Shown here one piece after another: positions 25,301-40,300 of a DNA stretch of 64,000 nt (position 1 is the stretch's first letter; each line of letters begins with the position of its first letter). The stretch is taken from NCBI RefSeq assembly GCF_004210375.1, contig NC_134834.1, positions 10,277,857 through 10,341,856 of the forward strand, in the 5' to 3' direction. A program made the translations under genes and the position numbers. Under the pieces are notes generated by a model. It was not told the DNA's origin, did not search any database, and worked only from the letters and a program-made list of their open reading frames with translations. The DNA comes from Tachypleus tridentatus (Eukaryota; Arthropoda; Merostomata; Xiphosura; Limulidae).

Positions 25301-28300
25301 CAACTTACATAGTTGTGGGAAAAGTTTTGGAAAGTTAGTTAACAAAGTTTAGAATGTTATTTGTTCACTGAGGGAAACTCTTGCCTTACAAATCTTTTGA
25401 TGTTCTTTAAAAAGGTTACTGTTTAAGTAGATGAGAACAAGGATGTAGATTTGTTGTATTTAGATTTTCAGAAAGCATTTGAAAAGGTTCCACATAAAAA
25501 GCTTGTAAAATAATTATCTCTATTGGTATGCACGATAAGTTAGCAATAGAAGAGTGGCTGGATGGAAGACAGCAGAGGGTTGTTACAAATAGAGTTCAGT
25601 CAAACTGGATTCATGTCATCAGTGGGATACCTCACAGTTCAGTCTTAGAACTTTTGGTCATTTTTATTGACATCAATGACACAGATGAAGAAATTGTCAA
25701 TAAGCTACTTAAATATTCTGATGACATTAAGATCTTGGTTGTTGTTGGCTGAGACAATTTCATTTTCTAACAGGGTGGTTGGCTTTAGAATGGGTTGCTT
25801 TAAGATGTTGTAGAAGCAGTAAATTTAATAAAAAGCTTGATGTGGATGATAAGGGCTGGCTTTAAGAATTTTTTAAACTCAGTTTATAGGATGAAACAGC
25901 CAAGGTGAACCAATAGATCCCATTATGTTGATTACCTATAAACGTGGCACTGACATAGTTAATATCTTTAGTGAAAGTACTATATTTTCACAAATTACAT
26001 TACCTTCATCTAGCAGTAAACAATATATTGTTAAACATTTATCAACCTTTAAGGAAACATAAACATATAAACAAATAAAAAGGTGCATGTTTACATCCCA
26101 ACCAGGAGTTTTAATTTTACTTACCATCGTAAGATGAGCATTCACTTAGTGGAGGCATGTCAACCAGGAGTTGTAATGTTACTTACCATCGTAAGATGAG
26201 CATTCACTTAGTGGAGGCATGTCAACCAGGAGTTGTAATGTTACTTACCATCGTAAGATGAGCATTCACTTAGTGGAGGCATGTCAACCAGGAGTTGTAA
26301 TGTTACTTACCATCGTAAGATGAGCATTCACTTAGTGGAGGCATGTCAACCAGGAGTTTTAATGTTACTTACCATCGTAAGATGAGCATTCACTTAGTGG
26401 AGGCATGTCAACCAGGAGTTTTAATGTTACTTACCATCGTAAGATGAGCATTCACTTAGTGGAGGCATGTCAACCAGGAGTTGTAATGTTACTTACCATC
26501 GTAAGATGAGCATTCACTTAGTGGAGGCATGTCAACCAGCAGTTTTAATGTTACTTACCATCGTAAGATGAGCATTCACTTAGTGGAGGCATGTCAACCA
26601 GGAGTTGTAATGTTACTTACCATCGTAAGATGAGCATTCACTTAGTGGAGGCATGTCAACCAGGAGTTGTAATGTTACTTACCATCGTAAGATGAGCATT
26701 CACTTAGTGGAGGCATGTCAACCAGGAGTTTTAATGTTACTTACCATCGTAAGATGAGCATTCACTTAGTGGAGGCATGTCAACCAGGAGTTTTAATGTT
26801 ACTTACCATCGTAAGATGAGCATTCACTTAGTGGAGGCATGTCAACCAGGAGTTGTAATGTTACTTACCATCGTAAGATGAGCATTCACTTAGTGGAGGC
26901 ATGTCAACCAGGAGTTGTAATGTTACTTACCATCGTAAGATGAGCATTCACTTAGTGGAGGCATGTCAACCAGGAGTTGTAATGTTACTTACCATCGTAA
27001 GATGAGCATTCACTTAGTGGAGGCATGTCTTTTAGGCAGTAATAATTTCGAACAGTATTCTCGGGAATACTGGACAGGATCACCTGACTAATATCAACAC
27101 CCACATCTGGAAGAGCTGATTCTGAGGGATCACAGCCTCTGACTTGAGAGTCTAGTAAAGCATCGTGAGAAAGACGGACTGGTTGACTCAACGGTCTGGG
27201 TTTCATACTAGCATTATTGTGTGTTTGTTTAACCTGAAAATTCCAAAGTGTGTTACTGTAGACTTTAACATTCTTTCATTACCACATAAATTTGTGATAC
27301 ATGATGGAGCCCTTCAAAAATTTGGCTTTCTTTTAATAACTGCAAAACGTATTACATCCTGAAAGTATTAATTTAAATTTTATTCTTAGTTTAAAGCATG
27401 ACTTTATATAAATTCTCAACACTTAGTGGGCAGTTTACGTTCTGTACCAACACCTAAGTTAACAAAACCTCATGTCAAAGTTGGGTGAGACTATTTCACA
27501 GCTGTTTTGGAGTTTGCAAGAAAGTAAAAACAAAACAAAAGTGGTACAACTCACCCTCTTATCATCTTCAACAGACACCAGTTGAGAATGTGGAAGAGGC
27601 CTGTTGTTATTATCAACTTCTTTCTTTACTCCGACAAACACCATGGACTCACTAAATCAGAAAATAATGAAACTTAACCTCCCTTCATCTGGTTATTTTT
27701 ACATATCTTGCTTGCAGTGCAAATATAATTCAGTTTTAAGGTTTTTAACGATAGAAAAGCTACAAACGATGGTCTCAAACATTTAATTTCTTTCATAATA
27801 CTCCAATGTCATTTGCTTGTTTGTTTTTGAATTTCGCACAAAGCTACTCCAGGGCTACATGTGTTAGCCGTCCCTAATTTAGTAATGTAAGACTAGAGAG
27901 AAGGCAGCTAGTCATCACCACCCACTGCCAACTCTTGGGCTACTCTTTTTACCAACGAATAGTGAGATTGACCGTCACATTATAACGCCCCCACGGCTGA
28001 AAGGACGGGCATACGAACCCGCGACCCTCAGATTACGAGTCGCACGCTTAGCCAGGCCGGGCCTGAATGCCATCTTTTCCCATATCAAATCTTATCATTT
28101 ACCATATGATATTTAAATAGACAGTGGATTCTTTAACAATGATATTTAAATAGACAGTGGATTCTTTAACAATGATATTTGAAATAGACAGTGGATTCTT
28201 TAACAATGATATTTGAATAGACAGTGGATTCTTTAACAATGATATTTGAAATAATGACACGTGATACAATTGTACTTACTAAGCTGGAGATCTTCTAATG

Positions 28301-31300
28301 CTGCGAAGTTTAATAATAGCACATACATAGATATATATATATATATACTACAAAGAAACTGATTTATATCAACTTTCAACCAATGACTGCACTGACTTTA
28401 TTTATTGTAACTGCCAGGTAGCTATTACAATGAATGTGTAACCAAAAACAATTAATTTTCATGCAATGAGTTTAAATCTGTGAGAAAAATACAATTTACA
28501 ACTTGCCTCTGAATAATTCCAGATCCCGTTTGTTTAACAATTTTGCCATCTTCCAATTGGTCTTTGCAACCTAAAATTAGAAACGAGCAGTAAAGTTACC
28601 CCGTAAAGAGTTGTACATGTTAAAGTTTATAAGCAAAATTCTTGCTTTTGTCTTCCTCGTTATAACAGTCACTTTTTAACAAAACAAGATATATTACTAA
28701 TATATTTTGTCCATTTATACAAAATATTACTAAGAGATGGCACCACTGACAAAATTTATATACGTGTTTAACGTCTTGTAACTTTCATTTAAAGAATTAT
28801 TTTATCTTTTCTTTTTTTCTTTTGTCACAGTTTATTCTGATACAAGATCACAGACTTATTATTATCCAAGGCAGTTAGATACTATAGTAGATGTATTACT
28901 GTATTCCTTCTCGTCCACTGTCTTTTGACAACAGCAATGCCAGGCAAGTACGGCAACTGCCAATATGAGCATTAATCCCAAGGCACCTGAAAATACAGAA
29001 GAGAAATAACACTGTATTACTACAAACAGCAACAACGAGTCAAAACTAAGTTGACTTACTTTAAACACCACTATTATGTCGACGTTCTCTGATCATCTGT
29101 TACTTTAGCTGATTAAACTGTGATGAGTCGTACATAAAGATCAAAATTGAATTATAAATGTGCCAAGAAAAAACAGTTCATAAACCTTTTTTTTTCTATC
29201 GTACAAGGTTTTTTATTTATGCAGCTATGCCTTTTAATTCTACCACGAGATGTCGCTGCTTTACAATTCTTTCTCTTTTTTTTTTTTTTTTCTTATTGCG
29301 GTTAATGACGCTAAAAAATGGACATTATCTGTGGCCTACACGTCGAAGGTATCAAAACTCGATTTTCAGCTTAAAAAACTCGTTTAGACTCCCAAACCAC
29401 CCAGTTACATCAACTTGACAGTTGAAATGTTACAATGGCGGGCTAATAATTAAGGACTATTTTAACCATCCATACTACCCAGTTACGTAAACCTAAAAGT
29501 TGCAATGTTATAATGACGGGCTAATAATTAAGGACTATCTTAACCTTCCATACTACCCAGTTACGTGATCCTAACAGTTGCAATGTTATAATGACGGGCT
29601 AATAATTAAGGACTATCTTAACCTTCCATACTACCCAGTTACGTGATCCTAACAGTTGTAATGTTATAATGACGGGCTAATAATTAAGGACTATCTTAAC
29701 CTTCCATACTACCCAGTTACGTGATCCTAACAGTTGCAATGTTATAATGACGGGCTAATAATTAAGGACTATCTTAACCTTCCATACTACCCAGTTACGT
29801 GATCCTAACAGTTGTAATGTTATAATGACGGGCTAATAATTAAGGACTATCTTAACCTTCCATACTACCCAGTTACGTGAACCTAACAGTTGTAATGTTA
29901 CATTGACGGGCTAATAATTAAGGACTATCTTAACCTTCCATACTACCCAGTTACGTGAACCTAACAGTTGTAATGTTACATTGACGGGCTAATAATTAAG
30001 GACTATCTTAACCTTCCATACTACCCAGTTACATCAACCTGACAGTTGTGATGATATAATGACGGGCTAATAATTAAGGACTATCTTAACCTTCCACACC
30101 ACCCAGTTACATAAACCTAACAGTTGTAATGTTACAATGACGGGCTAGTAATTAAGGACTATCTTAACCTTCCACACCACCCAGTTACGTGATCTTAACA
30201 ATTGTAATGTTACATTGACGGGCTAATAATTAAGGACTATCTTAACCTTCCATACTACCCAGTTACGTGAACCTAACAGTTGTAATGTTACATGACGGGC
30301 TAATAATTAAGGACTATCTTAACCTTCCATACTACCCAGTTACGTGATCTTAACAATTGTAATGTTACATTGACGGGCTAATAATTAAGGACTATCTTAA
30401 CCTTCCATACTACCCAGTTACGTGAACCTAACAGTTGTAATGTTACATGACGGGCTAATAATTAAGGACTATCTTAACCTTCCATACTACCCAGTTACAT
30501 CAACCTGACGGTTGTAATGTTACAATGACGGGCAAATAATTAAGGACTATTTTAACCTTCCATACTACCCAGTTACGTGATCCTAACAGTTGCAATGTTA
30601 TAATGACGGGCTAATAATTAAGGACTATCTTAACCTTCCATACTACCCAGTTACGTGATCCTAACAGTTGTAATGTTATAATGACGGGCTAATAATTAAG
30701 GACTATCTTAACCTTCCCACACCACCCAGTTACGTAAACCTAACAGTTGTAATGTTACAATGACGGGGTAATAATTAAGGACTATCTTAACCTTCCACAC
30801 CACCCTGTTATGTGAACCTGACAGTTGTAATGTTATAAGGACGGGCTAATAATTAAGGACTATCTTAACCTTCCATACTACCCAGTTACATCAACCTGAC
30901 AGTTGTATTGTTATATGACGGGCTAATAATTAAGGACTATCTTAGCCTTCCACACCACCCAGTTACGTGAACCTGACAGTTGTAATGTTACAATGACGGG
31001 CTAATAATTAAGGACTATCTTAGCCTTCCACACCACCCAGTTACGTGAACCTGACAGTTGTAATGTTACAATGACGGGCTAATAATTAAGGACTATCTTA
31101 ACCTTCCACACCACCCTGTTACGTGAACCTGACAGTTGTAATGTTACAATGACGGGCTAATAATTAAGGACTATCTTAACCTTCCATACTACCCAGTTAC
31201 ATCAACCTGACGGTTGTAATGTTACAATGACGGGCAAATAATTAAGGACTATCTTAACCTTCCATACTACCCAGTTACATCAACCTGACTGTTGTAATGT

Positions 31301-34300
31301 TACAATGACGGGCTAATAATTAAGGACTATCTTAACCTTCCACACCACCCAGTTACGTGAACCTGACAGTTGTAATGTTACAAGGACGGGCTAATAATTA
31401 AGGACTATCTTAACCTTTCACACCACCCTGTTAAGTGAACCTGACAGTTGTAATGTTATAAGGACGGGCTAATAATTAAGGACTATCTTAACCTTCCATA
31501 CTACCCAGTTACATCAACCTGACAGTTGTAATGTTACAATGACGGGCAAATAATTAAGGACTATCTTAACCTTCCATACTACCCAGTTACATCAACCTGA
31601 CTGTTGTAATGTTACAATGACGAGCTAATAATTAAGGACTATCTTAACCTTCCACACCACCCAGTTACGTGAACCTGACAGTTGTAATGTTACAAGGACG
31701 GGCTAATAATTAAGGACTATCTTAACCTTTCACACCACCCTGTTAAGTGAACCTGACAGTTGTAATGTTATAAGGACGGGCTAATAATTAAGGACTATCT
31801 TAACCTTCCATACTACCCAGTTACATCAACCTGACAGTTGTAATGTTATATGACGGGCTAATAATTAAGGACTATCTTAGCCTTCCACACCACCCTGTTA
31901 TGTGAACCTGACTGTTGTAATGTTACAATGACGGGCTAATAATTAAGGACTATCTTAACCTTCCACACCACCCAGTTACGTGAACCTGACAGTTGTAATG
32001 TTACAATGACGGGCTAATAATTAAGGACTAATTTAACATTTCACACTATCCAGATACATCACTATGACAGTTGTAATGTTACAATGACGGGCTAATAATT
32101 AAGGACTAATTTAACATTTCACACTATCCAGATACATCACTATGACAGTTGTAATGTTACAATGACGGGCTAATAATTAAGGACTAATTTAACATTTCAC
32201 ACTATCCAGATACATCACTCTGACAGTTGTAATGTTACAGTAAAATGTTTTGATACATAAAAAGTAACTCGGTACAATATTAATGCTGTAATCTACAGGA
32301 TGACCCGTAAGTCCCTACCCATCCATATGTTATTATGTTATATTCAATTACGCATGTGTTATAAACTTGTTTTTCTTCTCAGAGAAATATGGCCGATGTA
32401 AGCCCATTTACACTTGAAGAACATGGCGTCGCATAATATTATGCAGCGAGAATGAGTGACAGCACACAGATACACTGGATACATAAGATATGTGGATGGG
32501 TAGGGACTTACGGGCCACCCTGTATGTTAAAACCTTTCGACGATATGGGCTGATGTTATTCAATGTTTTATCCTTACCTATGGCTGCACCAACAAGAATG
32601 GTCAAATCTCTATCCAGATTCCATTTGGTCAGGAAGCCCCGGGGTGTGCCGGTTACGTTCTCCGCAGTATGGTCCATGTAAGCCAACATGGTTACGCTTT
32701 GTTGTAGCACCACGTGGCGGTAACCACTATGATTCAAGGTGTCGTTATCTGTTAAAATAGGTGTAAAAAAAAAACACTATCAAATACTGTGTGTTTCCTT
32801 ATAACAAAGCCACATCAGGCTATCTGCTGAGCCCACTGAGGGGAATCGAACCCCTGATTTTAGCGTTGTAAATGCGTAGACATACCGCTGTACTAGCGGG
32901 GGGCCCATCAAATAGTAAATGTTAAGTTACAAGACTAAAGTACCATTACTGTTTGAAGAATACAAGGGGGCGTTATAATGTTCTAATCTATTAAAATAAT
33001 AGCCAAAGAGTTGGCGGAGGGTGCCTTCCCTCTAGTCTGTCAATGCTAAATTAAAGGCGGCTAACGCAGACAGATTTCATAACAGACCTATCGAAATGTA
33101 TAGGGCTCGGCATGACCAGGTGATTTAGGCACTCGACTCGTAAACCGTAGATCGTGGGTTCGAATCCCCGTCACGCCAAACATGCTCGCCCTTTCAGCCG
33201 TGGGGGCGTTATTATGTGACGGTCAATCTCACTATTCGTTGGTAAAAGAGTAGCCCAAAAGTTGACGGTGGGTGATGATGACTAGCTGCTTTCCCTCTAG
33301 TCTTACACAACTAAATTAGGGACGGCTAGCGCAGATAGCCCTCGTGTAGATTTGCGCGAAATTCAAAAAAGCTAAACCAAATGTATAGTGTGACTTTTGC
33401 TCCCGTTATTTTGTTTTTCTTACAGTTATCATAAATTGGAAGGTATCATACGGAGTGTGACTGTCCTTTATGTACCATGAAAGTAGACTCCCAAGCATGG
33501 TTTTGTGAACGTTTTATTCTATACCTAAACCAAGAAGAACATTTTCGTTAGTACACGTTTCGGGCAATGAGCTTCCTGTCAACAAATGGGCAAACAACGA
33601 TTTACGATTACATTTTAGGGTGAACACACTGTGTCTTTCGACAGAATATTAGTCTGAACAACTTTGTCAGTTTATTACAATACCTAGTATAACGTGTTTA
33701 ACACTCTCATGAACCAGTTTGCTAACACAGCAGTGAGAACATGCCGTTCCTAGTTTTAAACTGATGAACTAGAGTGAAGGCAGATAGCCAAGAGCACCCA
33801 CCGCCAACTATCGAAGATCTCTTGACTGATACGACAACAAATAAACAAAAATAGCACATAGAATAAAAAATGACGATTCCAAACAGCTCACTAGACAATC
33901 ATATTGCATACACACACTGATCCAAAGAACTGGATTGACTGATCATATTGCATACACACACTGATCCAAAGAACTGGATTGACTGAACATTTGTATAATT
34001 ATTTCTAGCTATTTTTAGAACACTCGTTATTGAATTATTTCAACAACCATCTACTAGTCCTAATATAACTTTTAATATACGACGTTTAAAATATTGATTA
34101 CTACGTGTACAGGAACAAAGTTCTGATAGAATCCGTTTCCCAGTAATTCACATAACACACGAACGTAGTAAGACGCGACTTCACATAACTGACAACGACT
34201 GTGTACTTGGTGTACTTCCGCAGAGTCCCCGAAATGGTTCTCCTTCAAGAGTAAAGTGAACCAAAATTAAGAGTAACAAATGTTCTGGTCTTACAGGTCA

Positions 34301-37300
34301 CATGTCATGCCGTGTTATAGCCTATAGTGTGCATAATGTTTCTCGTGATTCATGGCATGCTCACATTTCATTGAAATCACGACACTACAAATTGCAACGT
34401 TACGCGTCCCTTATATGACGTCATTTCAGAGTCAACATTTTAGTGGTGAAAGTGGCTAATAATTCCGCTAGACGGTCTTAGGCCCTCTTTCTAGGAACTA
34501 TAGAAATATTATTACGATTCAGAAAGCGTAAACAAACATTTATTTAAACCACACAGTTTCTCTTGTCGTATGATGCAGTGATGTAAGTATGCCCCCCCCC
34601 GTGGTTGCTGGAGGTGAAGGAACGACCTCAGAGGGTCTGACAGTAGGAGCTGTCGACAAGGGGTTATATATATAGTTTAATTTGTTTTAACATAAGGGTA
34701 GTTGCATTATTTTGCTAGCAACATTAGTCAGCTACAATTGTAACCACAACTGCAGGGGGAGCCCCTTTTTATGTAGGAACGAGCATCTTTTGTAATTATG
34801 TCACTGGTAGGATTCCAGCCCCTATAAAACGTTTCATTTTGAAACCGTACATCAGATTTTCGTGTAAACTCAGAAGTGACTATACAAAAGACCTGGTTGG
34901 CATTGAAACTGTTGTTAACTAGCAGGACGACTACCATAGGCCAAGAGGTTAGTTTGTTTTTGAATTTCGCGCAAAGTTACACGAGGGCTATCTGCGCTAG
35001 CTGTCCCTAATTTAGTTGTGTAAGACTAGAGGGAAAGCAGCTAGTCATCACCACCCACCGCCAACTCTTGGGTTGGGCTACTCTTTTACCAACGAATAAT
35101 GGGACTGACCGTCACATTATAACGCTCCCAAGTCTGAAAGGGCGAGCATGTTTGGTGAGACGGAGATTCGAACCCGCGACCTTTAGATTACGAGTCGAAC
35201 ACCTTAACCCATCGGGCCAGGAGGTATACATTTCAGACAAACGATACACTATTTAATGTTCGTAGCGACTATTTAATGTTTGTAGCGTTGTGCGAATGTG
35301 GTATCTATGATGGTGACTTGCGTGTTGACCTGATAAAACAGTGACCCCATGACTGCTTCATCAGACAGTGACCCCATGTAACACCTGAATAATAAATAAT
35401 GGTACATTTCCACACAAACACTTATTCAAACTATGAAACGTCACAGAACTCTTTATAAAACGTGTGTAAGTTTCACTTATTTCGTAAAACATTTCACGAA
35501 GAACGGTGACAGAAATAGGATCTGTTGAAACGTGAAGTCCTTTGTAACGTCACTCGGATTACACGAAAAGAACTATAGTAACACAGGACACATATAGTTT
35601 GTTTCAAATACTAAATTCATTTTAAACCTTCTACAAAAACCGCTGAAAGAACTGGTAGTGTAATGATATTATATATTTTTCCTGTTTCATATTATACACA
35701 ATAACTTGAAATTCGTACTGATAGCAAAGTAATTTTTTCTGCTTATTACCTCGTCCAGGTGTCGCTTTAACACCTGGCATATGCTTTCTTTTATATGTTA
35801 AAATATCCAAAACATTCTGTCACTCACAGAAATCATGCATTTTACACATTTTATCATCTCCAGCCACATACAAAACTATAACATTATCACCACACTACAA
35901 GTACACAGAACGTTATCACCGCACTACAAGTACACAGGACATTATCACCACACTAGAAGTACACAGAACATTATCACCACCACACTACAAGTACACAGGA
36001 CATTATCACCACACTACAAGTACACAGAACGTTACCACCACACTACAAGTACACAGAACATTATCACAACACTACAGGTGCACAGAACATTATCACAACA
36101 CTACAAGTACACAGAACATTATCACAACACTACAGGTGCACAGGAACATTATCACCACCACACTACAAGGTACACAGAACATTATCCACAACACCACAAG
36201 TACACGGAACATTATCACCACCACACTACAAGGTGCACAGGAACGTTATCACCACACTACAAGTACACAGAACGTTATCACCACACTACAAGTGTTATCA
36301 CCCACACACAGAACGTTATCACCACACTACAAGTACACAGAACATTATCACCACACTACAAGGTACACAGAACATTATCACAACACTACAAGTACACAGG
36401 AACATTATCACCACCACACTACAGGTGCACAGGAACATTATCACCACCACACTACAGGTACACAGAACATTATCACCACACTACAAGTACACGGAACATT
36501 ATCACCACACTACAAGTGCACAGAACGTTATCACCGCACTACAGGTGCAGGAACATTATCACCACACTACTGGGGTGCACAGGACATTATCACCACCACA
36601 CTACAAGTACACAGGAACGTTATCACCGCACTACAAGTGCACAGGACATTACCACCACACTACAGGTGCACAGGAACGTTATCCACCACACTACAGGGTG
36701 CACGGAACATTATCACAACACTACAGGTACACAGAACGTTATCACAACACTACAAGGTGCACAGGAACATTATCACCGCACTACAAGGTGCACAGAACAT
36801 TATCACCACACTACAGGTGCACAGAACGTTATCACCACCACACTACAAGGTGCACAGAACGTTATCACCACCACACTACAAGTACACAGAACCTTATCAC
36901 CGCCACACTACAAGGTACACAGGAACGTTATCACCACCACACTACAGGTGCACAGAACATTATCACCACACTACAAGTGCACAGAACATTATCACCACCA
37001 CACTACAAGGCACACAGAACGTTATCACCACACTACAAGCACACGGGACGTTATCACCACCACACTACAGGTGCTACAGGAACGTTATCACCACCACACT
37101 ACAAGTACACAGAACATTATCACCACCACACTACAGGCACACAGGACATTATCACCACCACACTACAAGGTGCACAGGAACATTATCACCGCACACTACA
37201 AGTACACAGAACATTATCACCACCACACTACAAGTATACAGAACATTATCACCACCACACTACAAGTATACAGAACATTATCACCGAACGTTATCGCCAC

Positions 37301-40300
37301 CAGACTACAGGTACACAGAACATTATCACCACATTACAAGTGCACAGAACATTATCACCACCACACTACAGGTGCACAGAACATCATCACCACACTACAA
37401 GGTACACAGAACGTTATCACCACCCACACTGCAAGGCACACAGGAACGTTATCGCCACCACACTACAAGTACACAGGAACATTATCACCACACTACAAGT
37501 ACACAGGAACATTATCACCACCACACTACAAGCGCACAGAACATTATCACCACACTACAAGGCACACAGGAACATTATCACCACACTACAAGGGTGCACA
37601 GGAACGTTATCACCACCACACTTCACAAGTACACAGAACATTATCACCGCACTACAAGGCGCAGGGACGTTATCACCACACTACAAGGTACACAGAACAT
37701 TATCACCACCACACTACAGGTGCACACAGAACATTATCACCACACTACAAGCGCACAGGAACGTTATCACCACCACACTACAAGTACACAGAACATTATC
37801 ACCACCACACTGCAAGGTACACAGAACGTTATCACCACACTACTGGGTACACAGAACGTTATCGCCACACTACAAGCACACAGGAACGTTATCACCCACA
37901 CTACAAGCACACAGGACATTATCACCACACTACAAGGTGGACGGAACATTATCACCACACTACAAGTACACAGAACATTATTACCACACTACAAGGCGCA
38001 CGGAACGTTATCCACAACACTACAGGCACACGGGACGTTATACAAGTACACAGAACGTTATCACCACAACACTAAAAGCGCACAGGACATTATCACCACC
38101 ACACTAAAGCACACAGAACATTATCACCACCACACTACAAGCACACGGAACATTATCACCACACTACAAGTAGACAGAACATTATCGCCACACTGCAGGT
38201 AGACGGAACATTATCACCACACTACAAGCACACAGAACATTATCACAACACTACAAGCACACAGGACATTATCACAACACTAAAAGCACACAGAACATTA
38301 TCACCACCACACTAAAAGCACACAGAACATTATCACCACCACACTACAAGCACACAGAACATTATCACCACACTACAAGTAGACAGAACATTATCACCAC
38401 ACTACAAGTAGACAGAACATTATCACCACACTACAAGTACACAGAACATTATTACCACACTACAAGCACACAGAACATTATCACAACACTAAAAGCACAC
38501 AGAACATTATCACCACCACACTAAAAGCACACAGAACATTATCACCACCACACTACAAGTACACAGAACGTTATCACCGCACTACAAGTACACAGAACAT
38601 TATCACAACACTACAAGTACACAGAACATTATCACAACACTACAAGTACACAGAACATTATCACCACACTACAAGCACACAGAACGTTATCACCACACTA
38701 CAAGTACACAGAACGTTATCACCACACTACAAGTACACAGAACATTATCACCACACTACAAGTACACAGAACGTTATCACCACACTACAAGCACACAGAA
38801 CATTATCACCACACTACAAGCACACAGAACATTATCACCACACTACAAGCACACAGGACATGATTACCACACTACAAGTACACAGGACATTATTACCACA
38901 CTACAAGTACACAGGACATTATCACCACACTACAAGTACACACTAAACTATAAAGATACTCGCTATATTACAGGAGTAATATGGTATATTTAAATTTGCT
39001 TCTGCTAAAACAGCGGTAAGTCTATGACTTAACAACGTTAAAATCAGGAGTTCGAATCCCCCAGTAGGCTCAGCAGATGTGGCTTTGCTATAAAAAAACA
39101 CATATTGTTACCTCCAAGCACTACCGTACATGTAATGTTCAGTTTACGACTTACGTCAGTATAGGTTTACATCATTTTTCCTAACAACGTCTTGTGACCA
39201 ATGAAAATCCATTAATTAAACGGCTGCGACAGTGGAACTTTCTAGGAGATTGTTTTATAAGATAAATGATTACGAAACATGTTGCTGTCTAAACGTGGAG
39301 TCGGTACAGCTTACCAAACTGCTGAAAAAAAAAACTGTTTATAAAGATTGTTATCGAGTTATGTTTTGTGTCCACCAAGAGGAATCGAACCCCTTATTTT
39401 AGCGTTGTAAATCCGAAGACTTACCGCTGAGAGACTATAAAGATAAAACAAAAAATCACTGGCTCGTGATCAGCTTTTCCAAGTTTTTATTTTTGCCTCA
39501 TAGCAGGTCGACCACTTCCTATAAATTCTTAAAAGACTTAGGATTTCCCACACTTTTCCTATAATCAGGTATAATTATTTGTTTTCCTATTTCTTAAAAA
39601 AACGAGTTCGTTATTCCATAGTGACCTGTGCAGGCCCATTTAAACTGAGTACGTTTTTGACATCAACGAACAACATAATACACAAAAACTAGAAATTATG
39701 ACCAAATAAAAATTTTGGGCAGTTCGCAACCCTATAGCACTACTGCGGTACGTCTACGCTAGAAACCGATTTTCGACACCCGTGGTGGGCAGAGCACACA
39801 CAACCCAGAGTGTAGGTTCGTGCTTAACTTGAAACAAATACACAAATCACTGATGTATAAAAACCTATTAAGGTCACTTTAAATTGAGGCCCCTTTCTGA
39901 TGTCTAATGACTTGAAATTACACAACACAATAAGTTGTGTTGCAGTTTCACAACCGAAAAGGTTTTTTTCTTCTGTTTTTGAATTTCGCACAAAGCTACT
40001 CGAGGGCTATCTGCGCTAGCCGTCCCTAATTTAGCAGTGTAAGACTAGAGGGAAAGCAGCTAGTCATCACCACCCACCGCCAACTCTTGGGCTCCTCTTT
40101 TACCACGGAATAGTGGAATTGACTGTAACATTATAACGCCCCCACGGCTGAAAGGGCGAGCATGTTTGGTGAGACGGGGATTCGAACCCGCGACCTTGAA
40201 AACATATTTTACAACCTCTGTTGGAAAGGAACCTGTAACGATTTTTTAACTTTAATATTCAGAAACTATTTAATAAAGATACTCCCGTTATCCAACTTCC

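Noticed and set aside
24543-25752. Host gene exons with plus-strand frames
   Set aside because: The translations match LINE endonuclease and reverse transcriptase motifs and are broken by stops.
12492-27029. Common origin of the two arrays with a 62 bp period
   Set aside because: The unit sequences share no block, so the equal length is taken as coincidence.
28862-29071. Membrane exon ending at the local stop (NCLG end)
   Set aside because: Possible as an alternative short form, but splicing at TACA|GTAATA joins in phase with four further coding exons, so it is not taken as the main form.
32408-32737. 109-codon minus frame as a stand-alone protein
   Set aside because: Its first part is exon 2 of the membrane protein gene; after the donor at 32577 it reads into the MITE.
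33103-33180. Genuine tRNA genes at SINE heads
   Set aside because: A and B box-like stretches are present but the cloverleaf is not complete, and each continues into the SINE body.
35835-38202. Three overlapping plus-strand frames of 746, 688 and 624 codons as real proteins
   Set aside because: They lie wholly in the 29 bp array, encode the same cycle in all three frames, and are explained by a unit without stops. No splice or start context supports a gene.
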